Part shown: in pieces, positions 52,563 to 60,866 of the stretch
How the letters are laid out: each line of letters opens with the position of its first letter
Numbering within the stretch: position 1 is the stretch's first letter
From: an uncultured Acidobacteriota bacterium
GTDB lineage: Bacteria > Acidobacteriota > Terriglobia > Terriglobales > Acidobacteriaceae
Assembly (NCBI GenBank): GCA_903832295.1
Contig: CAILAZ010000268.1
Location: 1 to 64,000 of the forward strand
DNA: 64,000 nucleotides
Reading direction: 5' to 3'
The notes under the pieces: generated by a model
What the model was told of the DNA's origin: nothing
Databases searched by the model: none
The model's input: only the letters and a program-made list of their open reading frames with translations
Program-made: the position numbers and the translations under genes

Positions 52563-53411
52563 ATGAAAAATCCCGTACCCACTTTCCGGGCGGCGAAGAA
52601 AGACACCACTCTCGAACTCTTTGTCTACGGCATCATCGGCGACATGGGTTGGGGCGACTTCATCACAGCCTCGCTCGTGCAACAGGCGATGAAAGCCGCC
52701 GGCAAATTCGATGCGATTAAGCTGCACATCAACTCCCGTGGCGGAGACTGCTTCGAGGGCACCACAATCTACAACGTCATTCGCCAGGCTGGCGTTCCGG
52801 TCACCGCGATCGTCGAGGGACTCGCCGCATCTGCAGCTTTCACGATCGCCATGGCCGGAGACACCATCCTGATCGGCGAGGCCGCGATGATGATGCTTCA
52901 CGACGCCTGGGTTTATACCGGTGGCAATGCCAGCGAACTTCGCGCGGCTGCGGATCTGCTCGATAAGCTGAGTGGAACCATGGCCGATCTGTATTCCAAA
53001 CGGAGCGGTCTTGCCCTCGATGAGACCCAGAAGCTGATGACCGCGGAAACCTGGCTCACGGCCGATGAAGCGATTGAGAAGGGATTCGCGACGGAAAAGT
53101 TGGAGTTACCCGACTCCGAGGCCACCCAGGCACACGCCCAGATCGCCGCCTTCAACCTTGAGAAGTATTTCGCGCATGTCCCCGATGCCCTGAAGGCCAA
53201 GACCAAGAAAGCCTCTGCCACTGAGTGCGCCTGTCCGTGCGACCCATGCAAAGAGGGCAACTGCCCCGACTGCACCGACGATCCCTGCGATTGCGAAGGC
53301 TGCACTTGCAAAAATGACGCGGAAGCAAAAGCGTTAGCTGCCAGCGAAACGTTAGCTGTCTCCGCGCGCATCGAGGTCCTGCTCCGCGATCTTGAAATAG
53401 CTGCCCAGTAA
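52563..53411 (+). CDS. ClpP-like head maturation protease with Cys-rich insert
   Basis: 282 residues. The ClpP fold shows LHINSRGGDCFEGTTIYNVI, catalytic Ser in EGLAASAAFTIAMAGD and His in MMLHDAWVYTGG. Residues 222-249 carry ten Cys in 28 positions with few other side chains except Asp, Glu, Pro and Gly. This is metallothionein-like and unusual for a head protease. The C-terminus ends in a helix. Confidence 0.88.
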   Translation: MKNPVPTFRAAKKDTTLELFVYGIIGDMGWGDFITASLVQQAMKAAGKFDAIKLHINSRGGDCFEGTTIYNVIRQAGVPVTAIVEGLAASAAFTIAMAGDTILIGEAAMMMLHDAWVYTGGNASELRAAADLLDKLSGTMADLYSKRSGLALDETQKLMTAETWLTADEAIEKGFATEKLELPDSEATQAHAQIAAFNLEKYFAHVPDALKAKTKKASATECACPCDPCKEGNCPDCTDDPCDCEGCTCKNDAEAKALAASETLAVSARIEVLLRDLEIAAQ

Positions 53412-53528
53412 ATAACCCAAAAAGTTCGGAGGCCGATGCCTCCAGTAAGCCAGTGCTAGCAAAAGCCTCCCATGAGGCCTGCCGCGGCGCTTTTGCAATA
53501 CCACGCTCTGATTCCAAGGAGAAACATC

Positions 53529-54800
53529 ATGTTCGAGATCAAGGCACTGCGGCAGAAGAAAACCGACCTGCTTGCCAAACCCACCGCCATCGCGACTCTT
53601 GCGAAGGCCGAAAAGCGCGACCTCACCGAGGCCGAGCGTACCGAGTGCGACACTGCACTTGCCAGCCTCAAAGTCGTCAACGCTGACATCGCCCGCGTTG
53701 AAGCGCTTATGGACGAAGAGCGTGTTGCCGCCGGCGCTGGCGCCCGCGCGGATATCTCCGAATCCGGCAAGCTTGGCTTCAAATCGCTGGGCGAGCAGCT
53801 CACCGCCGTCCACCAGTTGGGCGCGCGTGGCATTCGCGACGAACGTCTGTTCGCGGCTGCCCAGGGCGCAAATGAAGCGGTCGATTCCGAAGGCGGCATC
53901 CTGATCCAGCCGGAATTCACCGAAACGATCCTGAAGCGGACCTACGAGGTCGGCATCCTCACCAGCCGCATCACCGAGATCCCGATGTCGAGCAATCGCC
54001 TGCGGCTCAACGCAGTGGACGAAGACTCTCGCGCGGATGGACAGCGCTGGGGCGGCATCCAGGTCTACTGGGAAGTGGAAGCTCAGAACTACACGGCGAC
54101 GAAGCCGAAGTTCCGGCCCATGGAAATGAACGCGAACAAGCTGATCGGCATGATGTTCACGACCGAAGAGCTTTTGGCGGATGCGCCGGCGTTGCAGTCT
54201 TACACCAACCAGGCCTTCCCCGACGAATTCAGCTTCAAAATCGACGACGCCATCATGAACGGCCCGGGAGCCGGCATGCCTTTGGGTATTCAGACCTCGG
54301 GAGCCGTCCTGCAGGTGGCCAAGGACGCTGGCCAGGCTGCCAAGACGATCACCACCACGAACATTCTCAATATGTGGTCGCGTATGTGGGCGCCTTCGCG
54401 CCGGACCGCTTTCTGGGCAGTGAACCAGGACGTGGAACCCCAGCTCTATCCGCTCACCTTGGGCACCGGAACCGCGGTTACCTTGCTGTATACGCCTCCG
54501 GGCATGTTCGGCAACAACTCGCCTTACGGGCTCCTGATGGGCCGTCCGGTGATTCCAATTGAACAGGCTGCCACCCTCGGCACCGTCGGCGACATCACCC
54601 TGATCGATCCCACTCAGTATCTGCTGGGCAAAAAGGGCGGTCTGCGCTCTGACTCGTCCATCCACGTCGCATTCCTCACCGGCGAGCAGGCGTTCCGCTT
54701 CATGCTCCGCCTCGACGGACAGCCGACCTGGAAGAAGCCGTTGACCCCGAAGAACGGGACCAACACGCTGGCTCCGTTCGTTTCCCTGCAGGCCCGCTAA
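53529..54800 (+). CDS. Major capsid protein (HK97 fold)
   Basis: 423 residues from ATG 53529 (AAGGAG upstream). The first ~100 residues are a helical delta/scaffold domain (MFEIKALRQKKTDLLAKPTA) probably removed by the protease encoded upstream. The rest is HK97-like (EGGILIQPEFTETILKRTYE, AINGPGAGMPLGI-like MNGPGAGMPLGIQTSG, FLTGEQAFRFMLRLDG). Confidence 0.93.
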   Translation: MFEIKALRQKKTDLLAKPTAIATLAKAEKRDLTEAERTECDTALASLKVVNADIARVEALMDEERVAAGAGARADISESGKLGFKSLGEQLTAVHQLGARGIRDERLFAAAQGANEAVDSEGGILIQPEFTETILKRTYEVGILTSRITEIPMSSNRLRLNAVDEDSRADGQRWGGIQVYWEVEAQNYTATKPKFRPMEMNANKLIGMMFTTEELLADAPALQSYTNQAFPDEFSFKIDDAIMNGPGAGMPLGIQTSGAVLQVAKDAGQAAKTITTTNILNMWSRMWAPSRRTAFWAVNQDVEPQLYPLTLGTGTAVTLLYTPPGMFGNNSPYGLLMGRPVIPIEQAATLGTVGDITLIDPTQYLLGKKGGLRSDSSIHVAFLTGEQAFRFMLRLDGQPTWKKPLTPKNGTNTLAPFVSLQAR

Positions 54801-54905
54801 CCGGGAGCCTTCAGCCGGCAGCGCGGCTTTATCAGGCGTTTACCCGGCTGAGGGCGACTCGCCCACCATCAGTTCTCTCGGCTTTGCCGGGAAAGGAAAA
54901 TTGCA

Positions 54906-55376
54906 ATGAAGGGTTACTATCTCGCGCAAGAAGGCCACGTCGTGAACGCGCTTCCCCCGGTGGACATCACCGGAGGCAAAACCAGCCAGGCCATCTCTCT
55001 CAAAAACTGGGGACACGCTACCCTGCTCGTCCTCATCGGCCTCTCCGCCGCGGCATTCAACAAGATCATCGTCAACGCCTGCTCTGACGCCGCCGGCGAC
55101 AACCCGGTGGCTATCCCGTTCAACCTCTTCGCCTGCGAGACCGCGGGCGGCGACGTGAACACCGGACGCCAGGCGATCCTCGCCGCTGGCTATACTCCGT
55201 CGGCCAATGACGGGATTTTCTACGTCATCGAACTCGATGCAGCCGAACTTCCCCAGGGCAGCCCCTACGTCCAGGTGCAACTTACCAATGGAGTCAATTC
55301 GGTAATCGCATCCGTCGTGGCCGTCCTTTCCGGTGGACGTTTCGCCGGAGATCAGTCCGCAACCGTCCTGGTGTAA
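54906..55376 (+). CDS. Phage structural protein, possible capsid decoration protein
   Basis: 156 residues, beta-rich and neutral (WGHATLLVLIGLSAAAFNKI, NDGIFYVIELDAAELPQG). Its place right after the capsid gene and before a strong terminator suggests a high-copy virion protein. No family is certain. Confidence 0.65.
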   Translation: MKGYYLAQEGHVVNALPPVDITGGKTSQAISLKNWGHATLLVLIGLSAAAFNKIIVNACSDAAGDNPVAIPFNLFACETAGGDVNTGRQAILAAGYTPSANDGIFYVIELDAAELPQGSPYVQVQLTNGVNSVIASVVAVLSGGRFAGDQSATVLV

Positions 55377-55402
55377 GCCAAAGACACAGTTTCCTCCTGT
55401 GC

Positions 55403-55436
55403 GGGGAGGTCGAGTAATCGGCCTTCCCTTTTTTTT
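55403..55436 (+). terminator. Strong intrinsic terminator inside the head operon
   Basis: 11-bp stem (55403-55413 with 55418-55428, two G-U pairs), GTAA loop, then eight Ts. It lies between the capsid block and the connector genes and would lower expression of the latter. Confidence 0.85.
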
Positions 55437-55446
55437 GAAAGTTCCC

Positions 55447-55734
55447 ATGTTCATTCGAATGAAAATTGGACGCTACGCCGGCGAGATCGTCGATATCCAG
55501 TCCGATGCAGCACATCGCCTGCTCAATGCCGGTAGCGCTGAAGATCCCTACGCTCCGCCAGTCGACCCAGTGCCTTTTCTTGAAACGCGTAAGTTCAGCC
55601 GGGCCGAGATTGCCGAGATACTGACGCCAGTCAAGCCGGCCGTTTTCTCTTCGGCCAAGGTAACCAAGAAATCGAAGGCCGCTTTCGAGCAGGCCAAAGC
55701 GCGTAAAACGAAGCCGAATCGGAGACGTAAGTAA
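55447..55734 (+). CDS. Small phage head protein, unknown
   Basis: 95 residues from ATG 55447. N-terminal beta unit MFIRMKIGRYAGEIVDIQSD and a Lys/Arg-rich tail. The next gene begins on the base after its stop. Confidence 0.6.
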   Translation: MFIRMKIGRYAGEIVDIQSDAAHRLLNAGSAEDPYAPPVDPVPFLETRKFSRAEIAEILTPVKPAVFSSAKVTKKSKAAFEQAKARKTKPNRRRK

Positions 55735-56430
55735 ATGTCACTCCTGCAGGTAACGCCGCCGATCGAGGAGCCCATCTCGGTAGCCGACGCCATGGCGCAT
55801 CTTCGCCAGAGCGTGCCGGATCCTACAATTCCAGGATTCATCGCCGCCGCCCGCGCGGCCTGCGAGAACTACATGCACCGCGTCGTCATCACCCAGACGT
55901 GGCAGTACTTTCGCGATGGCTGGCCACCGTTCGATCGCTCTTACGTGCAGGACGGATATCCCGAGATCATCGTTCCCAAGCCGCCGTTCCAATCCATGAA
56001 CTGGCTTAAGTATGTGGATCTTAGCGGAGTACTCCAGACTCTCGTTGCAGCGGGATCCGATGGCACGCCTCCCGTGGGAGCCTTCTGGGGATATCAGCTC
56101 GATCCAGGCGGCCGCACGGCTCCAGCTCGACTGACGCCTCCGTACGCCGTGCCTTGGCCGCCAGTGCGGCGCATTCCGAACAACGTGAGCATGGAATTCG
56201 TCTGCGGCTACGGTGCTCATGGTCCGGACCCGAACGCCCCTGCAGAAACCACACCGGCAACCGTCTGGATTGGTCAGCCAATTCCCAGCGACATCGTTAA
56301 CGGCCTAAAAATGCAGCTTGCGTGGCTCTACAAGTTTCGAGGCGATGATGTCACCGCCAATGTTGATCCGGACGGACTCGCTCCTGGAGTCGCCGGACTG
56401 CTGAAGCAGTATCGCAATCTGGTTTCGTAG
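55735..56430 (+). CDS. Head-tail connector (gp6-like)
   Basis: 231 residues. PISVADAMAHLRQSVPDPTI, FIAAARAACENYMHRVVITQ and C-terminal NGLKMQLAWLYKFRGD are characteristic of gp6/Phage_connect_1 adaptor proteins that sit under the portal. Confidence 0.85.
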   Translation: MSLLQVTPPIEEPISVADAMAHLRQSVPDPTIPGFIAAARAACENYMHRVVITQTWQYFRDGWPPFDRSYVQDGYPEIIVPKPPFQSMNWLKYVDLSGVLQTLVAAGSDGTPPVGAFWGYQLDPGGRTAPARLTPPYAVPWPPVRRIPNNVSMEFVCGYGAHGPDPNAPAETTPATVWIGQPIPSDIVNGLKMQLAWLYKFRGDDVTANVDPDGLAPGVAGLLKQYRNLVS

Positions 56431-56439
56431 GGAGACCGC

Positions 56440-56793
56440 ATGGAAGCCGGAAAACTTCGTCAGACCTGCACCATCCAGGCGCGCCCCGCTCAGGCCGATA
56501 GCTACAACCAGAAAAGCGGCGACTGGGCTGATATCGACAATCTTGCAGGCATTTGGTGCAACATTCAGGACCTCACCGGCCTTGAGCTCGTGCGCGCACA
56601 GAAGATCGTCGCCACCGCCACCGAGAGAATCATCATATGGGGCTTTCCCGGATGGCGCCAGGTGATCACTCCCGCCTGCAGGGCCATCAGCGGAACGGTC
56701 GATACCGGCCAACGCATTTTCGACATTAAAGCCATCATCAATCCCGACGGCGTCGACATCGAGTTGCAACTGCTTTGCGTGGAGATTATCTGA
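56440..56793 (+). CDS. Head-tail joining protein
   Basis: 117 residues of the Phage_H_T_join type: GKLRQTCTIQARPAQADSYN, then WADIDNLAGIWCNIQDLTGL and GTVDTGQRIFDIKAIIN. Overlaps the next start by 1 nt. Confidence 0.85.
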   Translation: MEAGKLRQTCTIQARPAQADSYNQKSGDWADIDNLAGIWCNIQDLTGLELVRAQKIVATATERIIIWGFPGWRQVITPACRAISGTVDTGQRIFDIKAIINPDGVDIELQLLCVEII

Positions 56794-57218
56794 TGACAAC
56801 TGAGCGCCGCGTAACCGTCGTCTATGGCCCACCCGCTGCGGGAAAGACAACTTACGTCGAGCAGCATCGTAAGCCCGGAGATCTCGTCTGGGACTTCGAT
56901 GCCGTGTACTCGACCGTCATCGGGCTTCCTCCACATTTTCGCCGCAATTGCCCTCACCCTCTCGTGATAGCTCTTCGCGATGCATTCATCCGATTCCTGA
57001 TCGGGCACAAGGACACAACAAACGTCTGGATCATCGAGTCGCTGCCGCATCGCGCCGACCGTTTACGGCGCGCACAGCAGCTCAACTGCGAATTCGTCGC
57101 CCTCGTGCCTCACATTTCCGAGTGCCGCCGGCGTATCTCTCAGCGCGCCCCGGATTGCGCGGACGCGATTGACCAGTGGTTTGCAAGCTACGATCCCGAT
57201 CCGGAGCCGCCATGCTAG
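56793..57218 (+). CDS. Small P-loop ATPase/kinase-like phage protein
   Basis: 141 residues from ATG 56793. Walker A GPPAAGKTTYVEQH at about residue 12, then DFDAVYSTVIG and WIIESLPHRADR as likely substrate and Walker B elements. Similar in layout to zeta-toxin- and polynucleotide-kinase-type proteins. It sits between two virion connector genes. Overlaps the gp10-like gene by 7 nt. Confidence 0.7.
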   Translation: MTTERRVTVVYGPPAAGKTTYVEQHRKPGDLVWDFDAVYSTVIGLPPHFRRNCPHPLVIALRDAFIRFLIGHKDTTNVWIIESLPHRADRLRRAQQLNCEFVALVPHISECRRRISQRAPDCADAIDQWFASYDPDPEPPC

Positions 57219-57694
57219 ACCTCGACATTCAGATCAAGCTGCAGGGCACGCTCATCGCTCGCGTTAACAACGCGGCGAAGGCGGGGATCCGCGACGTCAT
57301 GGATGACGTAGTTCTCCCGGCCGCACAGGAGATGTCGCCCAGGGGAGCTACCGAGCGCGAAGGAGAAGTACACAACGCCGATTCTCTAAGCACCATGACC
57401 AGGCAGCGCGGAAGTAAGATTTACGCCTACATCCGCTCAAATTCTGGACACGGTGGGTACCTTGAAAAAGGTACAGCGAAAATGGCCGCAACGCCGTACA
57501 TGCAGCCCGCCTTCGAACAATCGATCCCCGCTCTGGAAGGCTGTCTTCGCACTCGGATCGACCAACTTGGCGAACTCGATCAGCTTATCGAAGACGGTGG
57601 AATTCAGGGGCTCCAGTCCGCAGTTTCCGAGAAGAAATTCAGGGCCCCACGCCACGCGCGTAAGTCAGGTAAATCCGGGAGCAAAAAGAAATGA
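57212..57694 (+). CDS. HK97 gp10-like tail-completion protein
   Basis: 160 residues from ATG 57212. The GHGGYLEKGTAKMAATPYMQ, then PAFEQSIPALE pattern is diagnostic of gp10/HK97_gp10 proteins. Basic C-terminus. ATGA overlap with the next gene. Confidence 0.87.
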   Translation: MLDLDIQIKLQGTLIARVNNAAKAGIRDVMDDVVLPAAQEMSPRGATEREGEVHNADSLSTMTRQRGSKIYAYIRSNSGHGGYLEKGTAKMAATPYMQPAFEQSIPALEGCLRTRIDQLGELDQLIEDGGIQGLQSAVSEKKFRAPRHARKSGKSGSKKK

Positions 57695-58128
57695 TCGACC
57701 CGAACCTCGCTCTCGTCACCTGGCTAGCTCAATCCGCCGCGCTCACCGCCCTGGTTAAAAATCAGCAGATTGGCGGCAAGCTTCCCGATTCTCTGATCTT
57801 CTGCGGGATGCTGCCCGAGGGATATAAACCGGAAGTCAACGGCTGCGCTATCACCTTCGCCTGCAGCGGGGGAAATGTTCCTTCAGAAGTCCCGATCATC
57901 AGTCCGAGGGTACAGATTGAGTGTTGGGCCCCGCAGCTCCGCAATCAGGAGGCTCGCGCAGTGTATGGCGCGGTCTGCGATCTCATCGCCAACAAGAACA
58001 ACATCGACCTCGGCGCGAACGGATACATCCTCTCGTCCATCGTCGAAGTTTTTGGCCAGGACCTCACCGATCCGGATACCCAGTGGGCCTCCGTCCTCGG
58101 CTACTTCCGCCTCATGCTTAGAAACTAG
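57691..58128 (+). CDS. Tail completion protein (DUF3168-like)
   Basis: 145 residues. PRVQIECWAPQLRNQEARAV is the typical phrase of the tail-terminator/DUF3168 group that caps the tail tube. Confidence 0.75.
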   Translation: MIDPNLALVTWLAQSAALTALVKNQQIGGKLPDSLIFCGMLPEGYKPEVNGCAITFACSGGNVPSEVPIISPRVQIECWAPQLRNQEARAVYGAVCDLIANKNNIDLGANGYILSSIVEVFGQDLTDPDTQWASVLGYFRLMLRN

Positions 58129-58164
58129 TTCGGGCTATTCAATCCAAAATTCAAAGGAAATCCC

Positions 58165-58761
58165 ATGTCTAATGTTCCCGTCGCAACCACCTCAAACATT
58201 CTGGTTGGCTCGGCCCGGCTGCTAGTCGCTCCCATCGGAACCGCGCTGCCCACCGTCTCTTCCGCCGGCGTCCTCACCTGGCCCGCTGCCTGGAAGGAGC
58301 AGGGCGCCACAGAAAAAGGCACCGATCTCACTTACACGCCAACCTTCACAGATTTCAATGTCGATGAGTCTCCCTCCGCAGTTGGGGCCGCTCTGAAAAG
58401 CGAAAAAGCGGTGATCTCCGCCGTCCTCGCTGAAGTGACCATGGCAAACCTCGCTACTGCCATCAGCGCCTCTACGAGCACGCCCACGGCGCCCGCAGTA
58501 GGTGTAGCGGGAACTACCGAACTGGATATCGGCGGCGCGCCGGTGGTTCTGCACATGGTGGGGCTTGAGGGTATCTCTCCGTCAGGGCTCCCGCGCTATG
58601 TTATCGGTTGGAAGGCGCTCGCATCCGCCGCCGTTAAGCAGGCTTTCCAGCGCGCCACTCCCACCAACATTCCGCTGTCGCTGCAACTGATGGCGGATCT
58701 GACCAAGGCACCTGGACAGCAGCTTTTGAAGATCGTCAACATCGACGCTGCCGGTTCCTAA
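58165..58761 (+). CDS. Major tail (tube) protein
   Basis: 198 residues. The order after the tail terminator and before the tail chaperone, plus beta-rich sequence with GTDLTYTPTFTDFNVDES, supports a tail-tube protein of the gpV/Phage_TTP type. Confidence 0.8.
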   Translation: MSNVPVATTSNILVGSARLLVAPIGTALPTVSSAGVLTWPAAWKEQGATEKGTDLTYTPTFTDFNVDESPSAVGAALKSEKAVISAVLAEVTMANLATAISASTSTPTAPAVGVAGTTELDIGGAPVVLHMVGLEGISPSGLPRYVIGWKALASAAVKQAFQRATPTNIPLSLQLMADLTKAPGQQLLKIVNIDAAGS

Positions 58762-58792
58762 AGAATCTTAAAGGTTCAGAAACACTCGGGTG

Positions 58793-58818
58793 CCCCATTC
58801 AACCTAGGTTGGGTGGGG
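58793..58818. promoter_or_regulatory. Palindrome sharing its core with the control-region palindromes
   Basis: 26-bp near palindrome CCCCATT...GGTGGGG centred on CAACCTAGGTTG (58800-58811), the same 12-bp core as the palindrome at 45868. As RNA it forms a hairpin with two G-U pairs. Lies in the 172-nt gap before the tail-chaperone gene. Confidence 0.55.
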
Positions 58819-58933
58819 TAGTTGACCGTTTAGTGGATCCGGGTGCCACCCATGCCCTTCCCCTCGCTCTACTCCGAATTATCCGTCGAAGACGAGGACT
58901 GTTCCGACTGTCCGCTTTTCAGGAGATTGCATC

Positions 58934-59365
58934 ATGCCACTCGCACCACGCACCGACGACGACAAACTATCGCTCGCGCCTATCAAGGTCCAGTTCGGCG
59001 GCAAACCATACGAGATTCCCATTCGCACGATGAACAAAGCCCGCGCCTGGCGTGAGCAGTTTGTGTCGTCTCTGTCGACGATCGGCACCAAACTTCAGGG
59101 TGATGTTGCGAACTTGGACAACTTTATAGGAGGCTTCGCGTTCGCCTTCTTACGATTTCCAGAGAAGCTTGCCGACCTGGTATTTGCCTACGGCCCAGAT
59201 CTTCCACGCGAAGTGATAGAGGGCGAAGGCACTGACGAGGAGCTAGCGATGGCCTTCTCCGGAATTATGCAGGTTGCCTTCCCTTTTCGTGCGGAGCTGA
59301 CGATGGTGAATCAGGTGCTGATGTCAGTGGAGATCCCATTACCCTCGGCGAGGCCTACGAACTAG
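58934..59365 (+). CDS. Tail assembly chaperone (G protein, zero frame)
   Basis: 143 residues. Soluble chaperone with KVQFGGKPYEIPIRTMNKAR and an acidic middle. Frame-0 product of the G/GT pair that helps load the tape measure protein. After residue 118 it uses a short tail of 25 residues. Confidence 0.78.
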   Translation: MPLAPRTDDDKLSLAPIKVQFGGKPYEIPIRTMNKARAWREQFVSSLSTIGTKLQGDVANLDNFIGGFAFAFLRFPEKLADLVFAYGPDLPREVIEGEGTDEELAMAFSGIMQVAFPFRAELTMVNQVLMSVEIPLPSARPTN

Positions 59366-59568
59366 CTCTCACTGAGTGGCACCTGAGTCCCGAATACATC
59401 AACCGGCGTTGGTCTGAGGAGTTGCTGGCGCTCATGTTTAGGAGCCGCGAGCGCCGCATCCGCCGCATGAACCGCGATCCCAATGATCCACCGGCGCCGC
59501 GCGTGCGCCGTGTCCATGAAGACGAGCTCTTTCGCCAGATGGGTTTCCGGCCGGAAACGGTGCACTGA
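58934..59568 (+). CDS. Tail assembly chaperone GT fusion (via -1 frameshift)
   Basis: A -1 slip at 59281-59287 continues into an open frame to TGA 59568, giving 211 residues (118 frame-0 residues, then 93). The extension has GEAYELALTEWHLSPEYINR, then RWSEELLALMFRSRERRIRR, and a basic end typical of GT proteins. The T part has no start codon of its own, so translation must come from the shift. Confidence 0.8.
59281..59287 (+). promoter_or_regulatory. Programmed -1 frameshift slippery site CCCTTTT
   Basis: Canonical X-XXY-YYZ heptamer read C CCT TTT in the zero frame. Nine nt later a compact structure CTGAC-[ATCAG GTG CTGAT]-GTCAG (59297-59327) can stall the ribosome. Confidence 0.85.
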
Positions 59569-59569
59569 G

Positions 59570-59580
59570 TTACTTTCGAT
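59570..59580 (+). repeat. Left copy of cassette-flanking direct repeat
   Basis: TTACTTTCGAT just after the chaperone fusion stop. An identical copy lies at 60867-60877, and both are followed by a similar (T)GGCAGC/AGCAGC context. Confidence 0.7.
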
Positions 59581-59652
59581 TGGCAGCAAATCACCGTGTT
59601 TCGGTGCCCCTCCGTGCTACTCTCCCGCTTAACGACTCTTGGGAGAGATCAC

Positions 59653-60279
59653 ATGCACCATGACACGTCGCCGATAGGCGTACTCGGCTTTATAGCCGTT
59701 ATTCTGTTTGGGCTGATCCGATCCGCCTTTTCAAAGGGAATGCCGGCGAAACCAGCTACTTTACTAAAGCCTCAACAGCCGCCGAGGCCGCCACCGTCTC
59801 GTACTTCGCCAGTGGCAGCTACTCAGCCAAGACCTGTTGTGTTGCCAGTTCTTGCGCCGCCAGTTGTTCCCGACGAAGGCCTGGGAGCGTGGGTAGCGCA
59901 GTGGAAAAAGTGCCTGTACTCAACCGTAAAGGGAGTTTCCTTCAATAATCAGGACGGCAGTTCCCGTCAGGAGATCGTACGCAAATGCCAGGTGGGAGAA
60001 ATACTGCTCCTCCTCCGCGACCCCGATAACCCTTACAGTGCGACCGGCACTACCATCAAGGTCGTGCGGCAGACCGGAGAAATTGTGGGGCACGTGCAGT
60101 CCGAAATTTCGCAGATACTGGCCGATCAGATGGACCGAGGGGCTCACGCGGAAGCGAGGGTCACAATGCTCACAGGAGGGACGCCCGGAAGAGCGACGCT
60201 CGGCGTAAATATCATCATCGGCCAGAACTATGCTCCCCGTCGAAAACGAGTAAAAACTGTCGAACAGGAGAGCGTATGA
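59653..60279 (+). CDS. HIRAN-domain membrane protein (cargo cassette)
   Basis: 208 residues from ATG 59653 (GGGAGAG 5 nt upstream). One N-terminal membrane helix (about 9-27), a Pro-rich linker (about 35-80) and a HIRAN-like domain (about 90-195) with VKGVSFNNQDGSSRQEIVRK, GEILLLLRDPDNPYSATGTT and a following IKVV...GEIVGHV. HIRAN domains recognise stalled-fork or 3'-ended DNA in nucleases and SNF2 helicases. Stand-alone membrane-anchored versions are unusual. Overlaps the next gene by 4 nt. Confidence 0.7.
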   Translation: MHHDTSPIGVLGFIAVILFGLIRSAFSKGMPAKPATLLKPQQPPRPPPSRTSPVAATQPRPVVLPVLAPPVVPDEGLGAWVAQWKKCLYSTVKGVSFNNQDGSSRQEIVRKCQVGEILLLLRDPDNPYSATGTTIKVVRQTGEIVGHVQSEISQILADQMDRGAHAEARVTMLTGGTPGRATLGVNIIIGQNYAPRRKRVKTVEQESV

Positions 60280-60848
60280 AGCGCAAAGCCATTGTTTCAA
60301 TCTCAGTCGTTTTCGGCCTCTGCATTCTGATTTTAGGAGGCTCCCATCTCTACCAAAGGCACTTGAGCAGCGACCTAAAGCGGGAGATCATCGCCTGTTT
60401 TGACCCATCCGGAACCGATAACGATGCGCAACGCTACATCCATGACGCGCGCCTTTTGGTAAGAACGAGGAAGGATGCCGAAGTCCTCTCCAAGCTTGAG
60501 AGGGCTGCCGATATGGCCCGTCACTCCGGAGCAGTGCGCCAGGGACATCTCTCCCAGACCCAAGAAGATATCACCGCGATGATTATGGGAACAGATAACA
60601 CGAGCAAGCTGATAAAGATCCGGAGTGAGTACCTGCAGAGGCACGCGGGCGTTCCACAGGAGCTTGAGAATTCGATCAGAGATTCGATGGCGTCGGACAA
60701 GGAAGCCACCGCGCGCGGCGAGCAGGAGTGGAAGGATGCGGTAGAAGAAGGCAAACAAGCTTTGAAGCTGGCCCAGGAAGTTCGTGCGGATGTCGGGCTG
60801 CCTCCGTTACCAGAACAGGCAGAGGACGCCGCTAGAACTAAGAAATAG
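60276..60848 (+). CDS. Membrane-anchored helical protein (cargo cassette)
   Basis: 190 residues. One N-terminal membrane helix (about 7-25, VSISVVFGLCILILGGSHLY), then a soluble helical domain with coiled-coil end (WKDAVEEGKQALKLAQEVRA). No domain recognised. Translated with the HIRAN gene (ATGA overlap). A terminator follows 29 nt after the stop. Confidence 0.65.
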   Translation: MKRKAIVSISVVFGLCILILGGSHLYQRHLSSDLKREIIACFDPSGTDNDAQRYIHDARLLVRTRKDAEVLSKLERAADMARHSGAVRQGHLSQTQEDITAMIMGTDNTSKLIKIRSEYLQRHAGVPQELENSIRDSMASDKEATARGEQEWKDAVEEGKQALKLAQEVRADVGLPPLPEQAEDAARTKK

Positions 60849-60866
60849 CTTCGAGCAGTAACATTT

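Noticed and set aside
53352-54665. 437-codon minus-strand open frame
   Set aside because: Antisense to the major capsid gene.
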